Program-made: the position numbers and the translations under genes
Source: Clostridium sp. K13
GTDB taxonomy: Bacteria > Bacillota > Clostridia > Clostridiales > Clostridiaceae
Direction of reading: 5' to 3'
NCBI RefSeq assembly: GCF_019734195.1
Contig: NZ_JAASHM010000001.1
Location: 248,001-312,000, forward strand
DNA: 64,000 nucleotides
Shown here: positions 29,611 to 39,100 of the stretch, in pieces
How the letters are laid out: each line of letters starts with the position of its first letter
Position numbering within the stretch: position 1 is the first letter of the stretch
Notes under the pieces: generated by a model
Database searches by the model: none
Seen by the model: only the letters and a program-made list of their open reading frames with translations
What the model was told of the DNA's origin: nothing

Positions 29611-29772
29611 ATGAAGGAGTATCGAGTAATTAATTTTAAAACAACTGAAGAAGCTGAAAAGACTATGAATGATATGGCTGAATATGGTTGGATAGTTATT
29701 TCATCCATACCTAGTAAAGATACTAATTATATTATGATTGTACTATTTGAAAAAGATAACTATAACTATTAA
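29611..29772 (+). CDS. small DUF4177-like protein
   Basis: A 53-residue protein, ATG 29611 with a tggagtg ribosome binding site 8 bases upstream. The pattern KEYRVINFKTTEEAEKTMND followed by AEYGWIVIS and a final beta strand (YIMIVLFEK) is that of DUF4177, a small domain of unknown function (a strand, a helix ending at 'yGW', two strands). It diverges from the AdoMetDC-related gene and is followed by its own hairpin terminator, which supports it being real. Confidence 0.7.
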   Translation: MKEYRVINFKTTEEAEKTMNDMAEYGWIVISSIPSKDTNYIMIVLFEKDNYNY

Positions 29773-29802
29773 AAGTATTTATAAATATTAGAAATATAAC
29801 AA

Positions 29803-29830
29803 AAGGAGGACTCCAACTAGAATCCTCCTT
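29803..29830 (+). terminator. hairpin after the DUF4177 gene
   Basis: Perfect 8-bp stem aaggagga/tcctcctt with a 12-base loop, no strong T tract. Confidence 0.6.
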
Positions 29831-29927
29831 ACTATCTAAACTCTCCTTAATTTGAAGATAAATTGTCATACTATAATTTTATGACTTATATATTAAAGAT
29901 ATATATTTTTATTGTTGAGGTACCAAT

Positions 29928-30650
29928 ATGAACTTTTTTTCTTTAGATTCAACTTATAATTATGAATTATCTACACTTGAAAAAATTCTTCCTATATTTT
30001 TATTAATATTTATAATTACTTTATTAATAATCTTTAAAAATAAATTAATAAATAATAGAAAATTAGATATGTATATTAGATATAGAATAGCTATTATATC
30101 TTTTTTAGCTTTATATTATATATTAAACTGGCATTATTATGGATTTAATCCTAATACAATCCCCCTACATATATGCTTTATAAGTAATATATTATGTATA
30201 ATACTTTGCTTTAATAAATCTAAAAAACTATGTAACCTATTATTCTTCATAGGAATATTAGGTGGACTAGCTAGTTTATTGTTACCTGATTTATCATTAT
30301 CATATGAATATTTTAGATATTATCAATTTTATATATGCCATATTAGCATAATATTTATACCCTTGTATTTTTATATCGTTTATGACTATAATCCTAGATT
30401 TATAGATTGTATAAAATCATTTGTACTCCTTCAACTTATAGGAATACCCATTGGAATTTTTAATGAAATATATAAAACTAATTATATGTTTATAAGCTTC
30501 ACTTCTAATTTTGCTGCTAAAAACAATATTCTAGAAAACTTAGGTAATGGACCTTATTATATTTTATATTTAGAGCTACTTACATTTTTAGCTTTAATAC
30601 TTTGGTATTTTATAATATATATTGTTTCGAAATTGATAGTGAAATATTAA
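29928..30650 (+). CDS. TIGR02206 family membrane protein (YwaF-like)
   Basis: A 240-residue integral membrane protein with about seven hydrophobic helices. It shows the YwaF/TIGR02206 pattern: NPNTIPLHICFISNIL, GGLASLLLPDLSL, then YYQFYICHISIIFIPLYFYI and a late N-G-P-YY block. Conserved His residues in the membrane are typical of the family, whose function is unknown. A gagg ribosome binding site lies 8 bases before the ATG. It converges on the AAA ATPase gene and shares a terminator with it. Confidence 0.83.
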   Translation: MNFFSLDSTYNYELSTLEKILPIFLLIFIITLLIIFKNKLINNRKLDMYIRYRIAIISFLALYYILNWHYYGFNPNTIPLHICFISNILCIILCFNKSKKLCNLLFFIGILGGLASLLLPDLSLSYEYFRYYQFYICHISIIFIPLYFYIVYDYNPRFIDCIKSFVLLQLIGIPIGIFNEIYKTNYMFISFTSNFAAKNNILENLGNGPYYILYLELLTFLALILWYFIIYIVSKLIVKY

Positions 30651-30705
30651 ATCAATCTATATTAAATAACTAGACACTTTAAAAGTTATATTACAATATA
30701 TGTAG

Positions 30706-30744
30706 TAACCCCTCAGGTAATATTAAATATGACCTGCGGGGTCA
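30706..30744. terminator. shared terminator between YwaF-like gene and the AAA ATPase operon
   Basis: Stem acccc-t-caggt paired with acctg-c-ggggt (708-718 and 732-742 of the 30-kb block), one mismatch; GC-rich for this genome. Confidence 0.85.
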
Positions 30745-30753
30745 CCTTCATTT

Positions 30754-33700
30754 TTACCATTTATTAAAAATTTCTTTTATACTATTAAGCTTTTCAGCAA
30801 TTCCTCCAAGAGCCATTACTGCTTGTCCTAACATATCATCACCTTTTACAAGTTTATTTTGATTATATATACTTTTTATTTCTTCATAGCGAGCTTTTTC
30901 CTCTTCAGTTATACAACCAACTATCTCTTTCCATTTAAGCATATTAGCTTCTGCTCCATTAGTTAATGTTTGTGAATCATTTTCATAGCTTGCAATTATC
31001 CTTTGGAATAATTCTTCATCATTCATTATTGGAAGAATTTTTTCTGCTATTTTATTCATATTTCTATAAGAACCTTGAAGCTTAAATGCTGGTTCACTTC
31101 TATATTCATCAGCTTGTCCTGCTGAATAGATATATTCTAAATTAACTTTTAAAACAATATCTCTAACCTTAAATAGCTTTTCTAAAACAGAAATATATTC
31201 ATTTATTTCATCTATTGAATAATTTCCTTCTAAAGTAACATTTTCTCTCTTAGCTCCCTTTGCCATTTCTACAAAGCCATAAATATCCTTTGGATTATTA
31301 GTTGCAAGCTTTGAAAGAACTTGATTTGAAGTTAAGGCATTTTCTATATAACTTAATTTAAAGGCTTCTTCATTTTCCATAAGCATATCACCTAAGTTAT
31401 ATACATCAGCTCTATTTGCAAGCATATCTGGAATTCTAAACTTTTCTCCACTTTCTGTATACGGATTACCAGCCATAACTACAGCAACCTTTTTACCTCT
31501 TAAATCAAAGGTTTGACCTACACCATTGTATACACCATCAATTTTTCTTTGACCATCACATAATGATATAAACTTTTGTAAAAATTCTGGGTTACAGTGT
31601 TGAATATCATCTACATATATCATTATGTTATTCCCCATTTTCAGTGCAATATTAAGCTTAAGAAGCTCTTCTTTAGCTCCTGAATTAGGTGCCATTGCTG
31701 GATCTAATGATGTTACTTCATTACCTAAGGATGGTCCATTAATCTTAACTAAATTAATGCCAAGTCTACTTGAAATATATTCTATTAAAGTAGTTTTACC
31801 ATAGCCTGGAGGCGATAAAAGTAATAATAATCCCATTAAGTCAGTTCTTTTATTTTCAGAAGCATCTCCAATTTGCTTTGCTAAGTTATCTCCTATAATA
31901 GGAAGATAAACCTTATCTATAAGCTGATTTCTTACAAAGGAAGTTAAAACTTGTGGCTTATAATCATCTAAATGAATCTTTTCTTTAAACTCTTTAATAA
32001 GCTCTTTCTTTATATTTTGGAAGTTAATAAAAGTACTTATACACTCTTCTTTAAAGGAGATTAGTTTTTCCATAAAAGCTGTATATGATAATATATACTC
32101 TCCATTATTTATAATAGAATGTGTACCAATTAAACCATTAATTGAAGCTTTAGAATCAATATAAATTACTCTTTCTTTAACTCCTTCATTATTAATTATC
32201 ATTACAATAACTTCATTAAGTATTCCATGAACTTCATCTTCATTAAAGTTATTTAGTATTGATAAATCAAAATCACAGCTATCCTTAAATGCTAAAATAC
32301 ATTCATTTACTAAGTAGTAGAGTCCTTCAATATCATTGCCGCTATTTTTTACAGAAGTTAAAAAGTCATTTAATAGATTTTTCCCTCTTAAATTAGTTAT
32401 AAAGTTATCATATATTTCTTTTGCTTCCTTACTTACTACAAAGGCTTCACCCTTCATAATTTCTAAACATAAATACTCTGCAGCTTCTTTAAAATCACCT
32501 TTATTAAATAATATATTAAGCTTTTCACAGCACTTCATCTTTTCTACTATAAAAGGAATATAATTATCTAATTTAGGGCTTGAATTAAAGAATAAGCTTA
32601 CCTTTGATAACTCTTTTAACCTACCCTTTAAAATTCCCTTTGTTTCATTATCAGCAATACAATTCCAATAAAGTCTTCCAAGTGCACGAATATCATTTTT
32701 ATAAATAAGTAAATCAATTTCCTTATTCATTGTTATAAGTTGCTTTAAAATTTTTGCTCCATCTAAATCATGAACACCTTTTGTATAACCTTCATCATAT
32801 CTACTTTCCATAAACTTTTGAACAACTACAATTAGCTGCTCTTCTGACATATTATAAAGGGTATCTAAAGACTCAACCTTCTTTTCTTTAGCAGCCTCAA
32901 ATATTAAGTATGCTAAGTACTCTCCCCTATATACATCCTTATTTTCAGAAACTATACTTTGATTAAATACTTTAGAGTATTCCTCTATATTTTGTCCATT
33001 AACTTTTTCCCAGAAGTCAGTTCCTGTAATATGATAATATAAGTCTTCATCCTTTTGCACTATAGATAAATCAATAGCTTTAGTATTAACAGAGAACTTA
33101 TGCTTACCTAATTTAATAACATTTTCTCCATCAACATATAATTCTTGTCTATCCTTTAATGCTGATATAGCCTCTTCTTTTATTTTCTTTAATTTTGAAG
33201 AAATTTCATCAGCCTTAACATTGTCTCCTAATTCATTTAATGTAGAAATAATATCTCTAACCTTTTCTACCATAATATCAGTGGCTAAGTATCCATTAAT
33301 TTCATCAAAGGTTTTAAAGCTTGATACTCTATTGATAATACCATTTAAAATTCTTTCAGCAGAATTAAATTGATTAATAATTCTTTTATTAAGCTTATCT
33401 AATATTGTTTGTTTTTTGCTTTCAAATGCATTATAAATTTCTTCTCTTTTTTCATCAAGTGTTATTACATAATCATCAAATTCAGCAAACTTACCTTCTA
33501 GTTCTTGAATTATAATAATAACTTTATTTAAATATTCATCACATTTATCTACTGTATCACAAATATCTAAATAATTTACTACTGATTGACTAAGCAATTT
33601 AACTTGAGAAAAGAATTGAGTAGACATTTCACTTTTTGTCATCTCATTTAATTTACTAATTAATCTAGACTTACTATTATTAATTAATGAAAAAAGCTTA

Positions 33701-35640
33701 GAAATCTTTTCAATAATTTCTGTAGTCATAGTTGGATCTTCTATTTTGAAATTACTTATTATTTCAATTAAAAGCTCTAAATCACTAGAAGTTGAATTTA
33801 TTTTCTTTTCTAGTTCTCTGCCTTCACTAGATTTAACCACAGTTTCAATTTCTCCTTGAAGCTCACTTACCTTATCTTCATAAGGCTTAAGACCTTCTGG
33901 AGTAAGTAAAAATTCAACACATTTTTCTGAAAATTCCTCATTCTTTTCTTTTACATCTTTATCTAAATTATTAACATAGTCTAAATCTATATATCTTAAA
34001 TCCTTTAATGAAGCAATCTTACCTCTAAGGCTTCTTATTTTAGCTAAAGCTTCTACATATTCATCAATTGTATCAAAGCTACCATATTTCAAATTGCTTA
34101 ATAACTGTTCACATTCACTGCTTACTTCATCCACCTGTAACTTAGTTGCAGCCTTAATTCTCATTACCTTCTCAAACTCACCAATAGCAAAGGTTGCTGA
34201 TTCTTTAATAGTTAAAAGTACTTCCTTTAAATTAAATACTACCTTTTTATCAATCCAGAAATAAGAATCTATTATTCTTTCACATTCCTTAACTATATCA
34301 TTGTAAATGCTTTGATAACCTTCTTTTTTATCTATAAGCTTACATACAGCCTTGCAGTCAGCCATAGCATTTACAATATCCTTATTACCTATATTAGATA
34401 ATTCAGCATCACCCTTAACTTCTGCAACATAGTTTCTACCTACATAAGGAGTTTGCCAAATTTGAATCATATGATTTTTTCTTGGCTCCTCTTCACTTTT
34501 AACTACAATCATCTCACCATTATTAAAGTGAGCATATCCACTACAAACTATTGGTGTATCAATCTTTTGCTCTATAATATTGTAAGAATAAACTAAATAC
34601 TGTCCATTATCTATATTATAGAAAATATATTGAAAATCTTCTCCATTAGATGAAGTTACTCTATCATCAAAAACAGAATGACCTTCATTTACATCAAAGA
34701 TTTTATATTCTCCAGATTGAAGATAATATCCCTTAGGGAATATAAGTCCATGATTGCCTGGGAGTAAAATACATGTATCCTTTATAGCATCTATTCTTAT
34801 AATATTTTTAAGCTTATTATTAAATATAAAATATCTATAATCATTTTCCTTATAAGGCTTTATCTTTAATATTATAAGCTGATTTAAATTAGCATAATGA
34901 ATTTCTGCATCATCTAATGTTTGATCCTTATCCTCAACAGGCTCAGAGTATATCCCCTTGCCTGTTTCAGTATTATCTTCTACCTTTATAGTTAAATCTC
35001 CACCTAAAGTTTCAACAAAGACCTTGTCCATAATTGAAATATGAGGATGCTTACCATTTCTTTGATCATCTCTTGTTGCTCTTACAAAGTTAAACTCATT
35101 TTTATTAATAAATTTAACTTCATGTTCACTTCTACAATCTACATAAACAAGCTTATTACCACGAATTTCCCACTTAAACACCTTAATATCTGTAGGGCTA
35201 TTACTAGTTTGAAATATCATATAAAAATATGGCTCTGTTATAGTAAACTTAGCAAAAAAAGTTTTTTTATAATATTTATATAATTCATCAAAATCTTTTA
35301 TAAATTCACTATCATTAATTAAAGCTAAGGACTGATTAACAAATCTATTATCTTGAAACTTATAAATTGCGAAAACATCGCTTAACTCTACTTTAGACTT
35401 AAGGCCAATTAATACGTTATAACCAAATATAAATAAATCATCAACTGGAGCCATATCTCTAGGTACGCAGTTATGGTCTGTTATTACTCTCTCATTACCA
35501 ATAAGCTCTGTTTCTATAGAACCAAAAGCTTCTTTTCTAACATCATTTAACTTCTCAATACGTTCCTTTAAGTCAGTACCTTGCTTTATTAAACGCCCTT
35601 TAATAACTTCATATGCTCCATTTTCCTCTATACTCTTCAA
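30754..35640 (-). CDS. giant AAA+ ATPase of the DUF3686 ('DNA repair ATPase') family
   Basis: A 1628-residue protein. The N-terminal 400 residues form a beta-rich domain (DUF3686-like), followed by long helical and coiled-coil segments (about 430-800). A single AAA+ module lies near the C-terminus: Walker A PPGYGKTT (about 1273-1280), Walker B NIMIYVDDIQ (about 1336-1345), and a sensor segment with VVMAGNPYTES. The 'DNA repair' label in databases is not supported by any nuclease or repair motif here. Translation starts at TTG 35640 after aaggag. It is 11 bp downstream of the flotillin gene, so the two are co-expressed. The likely role is ATP-driven remodelling at flotillin-rich membrane. Confidence 0.85.
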   Translation of the reverse strand: MKSIEENGAYEVIKGRLIKQGTDLKERIEKLNDVRKEAFGSIETELIGNERVITDHNCVPRDMAPVDDLFIFGYNVLIGLKSKVELSDVFAIYKFQDNRFVNQSLALINDSEFIKDFDELYKYYKKTFFAKFTITEPYFYMIFQTSNSPTDIKVFKWEIRGNKLVYVDCRSEHEVKFINKNEFNFVRATRDDQRNGKHPHISIMDKVFVETLGGDLTIKVEDNTETGKGIYSEPVEDKDQTLDDAEIHYANLNQLIILKIKPYKENDYRYFIFNNKLKNIIRIDAIKDTCILLPGNHGLIFPKGYYLQSGEYKIFDVNEGHSVFDDRVTSSNGEDFQYIFYNIDNGQYLVYSYNIIEQKIDTPIVCSGYAHFNNGEMIVVKSEEEPRKNHMIQIWQTPYVGRNYVAEVKGDAELSNIGNKDIVNAMADCKAVCKLIDKKEGYQSIYNDIVKECERIIDSYFWIDKKVVFNLKEVLLTIKESATFAIGEFEKVMRIKAATKLQVDEVSSECEQLLSNLKYGSFDTIDEYVEALAKIRSLRGKIASLKDLRYIDLDYVNNLDKDVKEKNEEFSEKCVEFLLTPEGLKPYEDKVSELQGEIETVVKSSEGRELEKKINSTSSDLELLIEIISNFKIEDPTMTTEIIEKISKLFSLINNSKSRLISKLNEMTKSEMSTQFFSQVKLLSQSVVNYLDICDTVDKCDEYLNKVIIIIQELEGKFAEFDDYVITLDEKREEIYNAFESKKQTILDKLNKRIINQFNSAERILNGIINRVSSFKTFDEINGYLATDIMVEKVRDIISTLNELGDNVKADEISSKLKKIKEEAISALKDRQELYVDGENVIKLGKHKFSVNTKAIDLSIVQKDEDLYYHITGTDFWEKVNGQNIEEYSKVFNQSIVSENKDVYRGEYLAYLIFEAAKEKKVESLDTLYNMSEEQLIVVVQKFMESRYDEGYTKGVHDLDGAKILKQLITMNKEIDLLIYKNDIRALGRLYWNCIADNETKGILKGRLKELSKVSLFFNSSPKLDNYIPFIVEKMKCCEKLNILFNKGDFKEAAEYLCLEIMKGEAFVVSKEAKEIYDNFITNLRGKNLLNDFLTSVKNSGNDIEGLYYLVNECILAFKDSCDFDLSILNNFNEDEVHGILNEVIVMIINNEGVKERVIYIDSKASINGLIGTHSIINNGEYILSYTAFMEKLISFKEECISTFINFQNIKKELIKEFKEKIHLDDYKPQVLTSFVRNQLIDKVYLPIIGDNLAKQIGDASENKRTDLMGLLLLLSPPGYGKTTLIEYISSRLGINLVKINGPSLGNEVTSLDPAMAPNSGAKEELLKLNIALKMGNNIMIYVDDIQHCNPEFLQKFISLCDGQRKIDGVYNGVGQTFDLRGKKVAVVMAGNPYTESGEKFRIPDMLANRADVYNLGDMLMENEEAFKLSYIENALTSNQVLSKLATNNPKDIYGFVEMAKGAKRENVTLEGNYSIDEINEYISVLEKLFKVRDIVLKVNLEYIYSAGQADEYRSEPAFKLQGSYRNMNKIAEKILPIMNDEELFQRIIASYENDSQTLTNGAEANMLKWKEIVGCITEEEKARYEEIKSIYNQNKLVKGDDMLGQAVMALGGIAEKLNSIKEIFNKW

Positions 35641-35651
35641 AACACTTCTCC

Positions 35652-37706
35652 TTATTTACGTATAGTTTCTATAGTTTTTGCTGGTAAATTACCTACTCCT
35701 GATTTATTAACTGTTTCTAATAACTTGCTTAATACAGTTTTATCTTCTCCTTCTGCATTATTCATCATTCTATTAATTGCACCAGCTATTGAAAGATTTT
35801 TAATATCTTCTGATGTGATATTAAATCTATCCATAAAGTCTCCTAATTGCTTTTTAAAGTATTCAGGATCTCCAGTAATAAATGTTTCTTTAATATCAGA
35901 AAGAACATCACTATTTTCTACTAATCTATCAATTGATTTCCCCTTTGCTATTGAACCAATAATTTGGTCAAAGAACATTGTTTCTCCTCCAACAATATCA
36001 ATTTTAGCTGTCTTAAGGGCTTCTCTAATAACTGAAGCTTGAGATTCTGCAATTTCCTTTTGAATATTGATATTTGCAAGTTGGATTTCTTTTTCCTTAT
36101 CAAGTTTAAGCTTAAATTCTTCATGTTCTCTACCAACTTCATCAAGAGCCTTCATGCTAGTGGCCTTTTCTTTAATACCTTCAGCTTCTGCTAAGTATTT
36201 CTTCTTTAAGATATCAGCTTCAATAGTTCCATCCTTTTCTTTAACTTCAACCATTGCAGTATCACCTTTAGCCTGTGCTAATGATTTAGCTTCAATTGCT
36301 TTAGCTTCTGCTTCTGCCTTAGCTTCAGTAACCTTAGCTTCTGCAATTCCTGTAGTAGATTCCTTTATGATATTTGCATCTGCAATAATCTTAATTGCTT
36401 CAGCTTCCTTTTGTGATGCTTTAAACTTAGCATCTGCATCAATAATAATCTTTTCTGCAATTCTTTCTGCAGCTACCTTAGAAGCTTCTGCAGTTTTAAC
36501 TTCTTTAATTAAGTTAGTTTCCGCTTCTTCTTCAGCCTTTTTAATAGCAACAGACTTAACTCTGTTAGCTTCAGCCATTACCTTAGTATCCTTAATCTTT
36601 TCTTCTTCAACAACAGTATCTTTTTCTACTGCAACTCTTTCTCTAATAATTGATTGAATATTTTTCTTTTCAGTTTCAACTTCTTTTTCTTTTGCAATAT
36701 TAGCAAGCTGAACTAACTTTTCCTTTTCTGTTCTTTCAAGTAATCTTTTCTTATCAACTCTTTCAGTTTCAACTGCTTCAGTGCTTTCCTTAGATTTTAA
36801 TGCAATTATTACTTGTCTTTGTTTATTTTGTTCTGCAATTTCAATTTCTTCATCAGCTTTAACTCTTGCCATTTCAGCTTTGTATCTTTCTTCTTGTCTT
36901 ACCTTTTCTGCCTCTGCTTCTTCTCTTGCTTTAATAATCTCAATTTCTCTTTGTTGCTTGGCTTCTGCTTCAGCATTTTGCTTTTCAAGCTCTAATATAG
37001 CTTCTCTTGCAGCAACATTTTGCTTTTTAATAACCTTTTCTTTTTCTCTTTCAATTTCATTAGCTAAAATTAATTGCTTAGAAGTTAATTCTGTAATTTT
37101 CTTAATACCTTCAGAGTCTAAAATATTATCACTCTTTAGTTGTTTAATATCAGTTTGCTCTAAATAATCAATAGCAGCATCATCTAAAACATATCCATTT
37201 AAATCAGTACCTATTATTTGAAGAATTTCATTTTTAAATGTTTCTCTTTCAGTATATAATTGAACAAAATCAAACTTCTTACCAACTGTTTTTAATGCTT
37301 CAGAAAACTTTGCATCAAAAAATTCCATTAATGTTTTAGGATCTGATGCCTTTGCACATCCTAATAATTGAGCAACCTTAAGTACATCTTCTCTTGTTTG
37401 ATTAACTCTAACGAAAAATGCAACTCTAATATCTGCTCTTAAATTATCTTTACATATAAGCCCATCTTTACCTTCTCTAGCTATTTCAACTCTCTTAACT
37501 GAAATATCCATAACTTCTGCACGATGTATAATTGGAACTACAAACATTCCTCCAAAGCTTACTGTTGGTCCACCAACACCATTTCTTACTATAACTTTCC
37601 CTTGTTCAACCTTATGAAAGAATCTTGCAAATAAAGCAAGTAACCCTCCAATTATTATTACTACAGCACCTACACTGACTAAAATAACCTGTAATTTGTA
37701 ATCCAT
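35652..37706 (-). CDS. flotillin-family SPFH protein (YqiK-like)
   Basis: A 684-residue flotillin. A membrane segment (about 5-27) is followed by the SPFH domain (about 30-200) with KVEQGKVIVRNGVGGP and the strand VEIAREGKDGLICKDNLRAD. A very long Ala/Glu/Lys-rich coiled coil (about 205-570, with many AEAKA-type repeats) comes next, then a C-terminal assembly domain. Such proteins make oligomeric membrane microdomains. Between a YqiJ-like gene and an AAA ATPase, it recalls the E. coli yqiJ-yqiK pair with an added ATPase. A gggggacaaagaa leader provides the ribosome binding site. Long frames antisense to the coiled coil arise from its codon bias and are not genes. Confidence 0.93.
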   Translation of the reverse strand: MDYKLQVILVSVGAVVIIIGGLLALFARFFHKVEQGKVIVRNGVGGPTVSFGGMFVVPIIHRAEVMDISVKRVEIAREGKDGLICKDNLRADIRVAFFVRVNQTREDVLKVAQLLGCAKASDPKTLMEFFDAKFSEALKTVGKKFDFVQLYTERETFKNEILQIIGTDLNGYVLDDAAIDYLEQTDIKQLKSDNILDSEGIKKITELTSKQLILANEIEREKEKVIKKQNVAAREAILELEKQNAEAEAKQQREIEIIKAREEAEAEKVRQEERYKAEMARVKADEEIEIAEQNKQRQVIIALKSKESTEAVETERVDKKRLLERTEKEKLVQLANIAKEKEVETEKKNIQSIIRERVAVEKDTVVEEEKIKDTKVMAEANRVKSVAIKKAEEEAETNLIKEVKTAEASKVAAERIAEKIIIDADAKFKASQKEAEAIKIIADANIIKESTTGIAEAKVTEAKAEAEAKAIEAKSLAQAKGDTAMVEVKEKDGTIEADILKKKYLAEAEGIKEKATSMKALDEVGREHEEFKLKLDKEKEIQLANINIQKEIAESQASVIREALKTAKIDIVGGETMFFDQIIGSIAKGKSIDRLVENSDVLSDIKETFITGDPEYFKKQLGDFMDRFNITSEDIKNLSIAGAINRMMNNAEGEDKTVLSKLLETVNKSGVGNLPAKTIETIRK

Positions 37707-37730
37707 TTCTTTGTCCCCCTTATATTTTTA

Positions 37731-37992
37731 GTTAAGGACCTAACGGTCAAGTTAAAGTTATTAATTTAGCTTTCGCTAATTAATCATAGATAATTATTTG
37801 CTAAAGCAAATGGTAAAAAGTTAATGTTGAAATTACTCCGTAATTTTTTAAAATATATATTTTATGAAACTTAGTAAGAAGTTTCTTCCTTAACTAGCCG
37901 TAAGGCGCTTACCATTGACGTAGTCAATTTTTAACCTTTTTGAACTAGCAAAGCGTTGTTCAAAAACTTAACTGGCCATAGGCCCTTAACTT
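37731..37992. repeat. cluster of nine short hairpins between the YqiJ-like and flotillin genes
   Basis: The whole 37707-38017 gap is a tight series of palindromes: gacc-taac-ggtc (37738-37749); attaat(t)tagc-tttc-gctaattaat (37761-37785); atttgc-taaa-gcaaat (37797-37812); aaattac-tcc-gtaattt (37831-37847); gaaactt-agtaag-aagtttc (37867-37886); gcc-gtaa-ggc (37898-37907); attgac-gta-gtcaat (37915-37929); tttttgaac...gttcaaaaa (37938-37966); ggcc-ata-ggcc (37975-37985). The set is closed by an outer inverted repeat agttaagg (37731-37738) / ccttaact (37985-37992), and the gttaa/ttaac motif recurs between hairpins. No coding frame fits. It resembles a multibranch RNA or a mosaic repeat. Confidence 0.75.
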
Positions 37993-38017
37993 TTTTTCGC
38001 CTCTCATTATATTCATA

Positions 38018-38644
38018 TTATTTATTATAGGTTTTTACAATGTAATAAACATTTTTATAAGCATCTTTTTTACTAACATAAGCTTCTTCATTTTTATAAA
38101 AATCATCTTCTTTGAATTCAGCTTTAACATTTACTAAAATATTAGCTCCATCTCTTTCGATTTCTGCTTGACCTAAACGCCCATCTTTTATGTCACATAA
38201 TACATTCACTAATCTACCAACAACTTCCTCCTCTATCTGTGGAAGTTCATTATAACTTTGTTTAAAAATACCCTTAAGTGGAATTGTTATAATCTTAGCA
38301 ACAAATAAACTTACTATAAATAAAGGTATTAATAATAATCCATTTATTAATCCACCTACTGGTATTGGCAAAACCTTTACAAACATTGATAATATCCAAA
38401 ATACTAATGATATTAAACTTGCTAAAACCATTATTGGTATTTCTTTAAGATTGAAAAAGGCTAATATTGATTGAAAACCTTCCATACTGTTTCCTAAATC
38501 TCCATCAATGTTTAAATCAAAATCAAAAAAATCCAAATCTATGATTCCTATTATTACTGTAAGCCAATATATTAAGCTTAATATTAGTAACACAGTGGGT
38601 ATAATATTTACCCCTGTAAAAGCATTTTCGATTAATTCTTTCAT
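38018..38644 (-). CDS. YqiJ-like membrane protein with C-terminal OB-fold (NfeD-related)
   Basis: A 208-residue protein, first gene of the flotillin module. It has three hydrophobic segments (about 12-36, 70-92, 98-122). A C-terminal soluble domain (about 138-205) follows, with the OB-fold/NfeD-like pattern EEEVVGRLVNVLCDIKDGRLGQAEIERDG split over several strands. Such proteins accompany flotillins and help organise them. A aaggagggg ribosome binding site precedes the ATG. The 373 bp to the flotillin start is unusually long for an operon and is filled by the hairpin cluster. Confidence 0.82.
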   Translation of the reverse strand: MKELIENAFTGVNIIPTVLLILSLIYWLTVIIGIIDLDFFDFDLNIDGDLGNSMEGFQSILAFFNLKEIPIMVLASLISLVFWILSMFVKVLPIPVGGLINGLLLIPLFIVSLFVAKIITIPLKGIFKQSYNELPQIEEEVVGRLVNVLCDIKDGRLGQAEIERDGANILVNVKAEFKEDDFYKNEEAYVSKKDAYKNVYYIVKTYNK

Positions 38645-38908
38645 TTTTCCCCTCCTTTTTACCTCTCTTTAATTTTAACATTTGAATTTATTGTAAATAA
38701 TAAATATTATTTGGTAAAATAATATTTATTACCATTTTTGTATTTCAATAGATTTAAAGTACTAATTAAAGCTATAAATACTACAAACTTTATGAATTAC
38801 TATTGTTCAAAACATCTATTAAAAGTATTTTTCATTTTATTAAGTGGTATCTTATAACTCATTGTAAAATATTTGTTATCTTTTTTCAAGTGTAATACAC
38901 TATTTTTG

Positions 38909-38934
38909 CTAGAAAATCATTCGTGATTTTTCTG
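38909..38934. repeat. UUCG-loop hairpin in the 38.65-39.1 kb gap
   Basis: agaaaatca-ttcg-tgattttct (38911-38932), 9-bp stem with a TTCG tetraloop, followed on the plus strand by gctttttt. It looks like a plus-strand terminator, but no plus-strand gene precedes it. The rest of 38645-38988 is AT-rich and holds the presumed promoter of the YqiJ-like gene; I see no gene in it. Confidence 0.6.
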
Positions 38935-38988
38935 CTTTTTTCTACATATCGTTAAAGTATTAAACTATATTAATTTTTTATAAAGTCA

Positions 38989-39026
38989 AAATAAAAACCT
39001 TTGGGTTACCCCAAAGGTTTTTATTT
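38989..39026 (-). terminator. terminator of the giant nucleotidase gene
   Basis: Near-perfect stem aaataaaaacctttgg with ccaaaggtttttattt, 75 bp past the stop. Confidence 0.92.
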
Positions 39027-39100
39027 TATACTATACTTTATATACATCTCTGTCATAAGTATATAATTGAACTACTTTATACTTCTTCTTATAAATTTTA

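Noticed and set aside
30754-35640. Phage-defence system based on the giant AAA ATPase
   Set aside because: No nuclease, TIR, protease or other effector domain is visible in the operon, and no defence genes are adjacent; only the flotillin connection is supported.
36067-36657. Long plus-strand open frame, rich in Ser/Ala/Ile, opposite the flotillin gene
   Set aside because: It lies exactly antisense to the Ala/Glu/Lys-rich coiled coil, whose codon usage leaves the opposite strand free of stops; no ribosome binding site and no recognisable domain. The same applies to shorter frames at 35725-36042 and 36781-37167.
37731-37992. Hairpin cluster considered as a CRISPR array
   Set aside because: The hairpins differ in sequence; there is no constant direct repeat of 25-40 bp and no spacers of regular length, and no cas gene is nearby.
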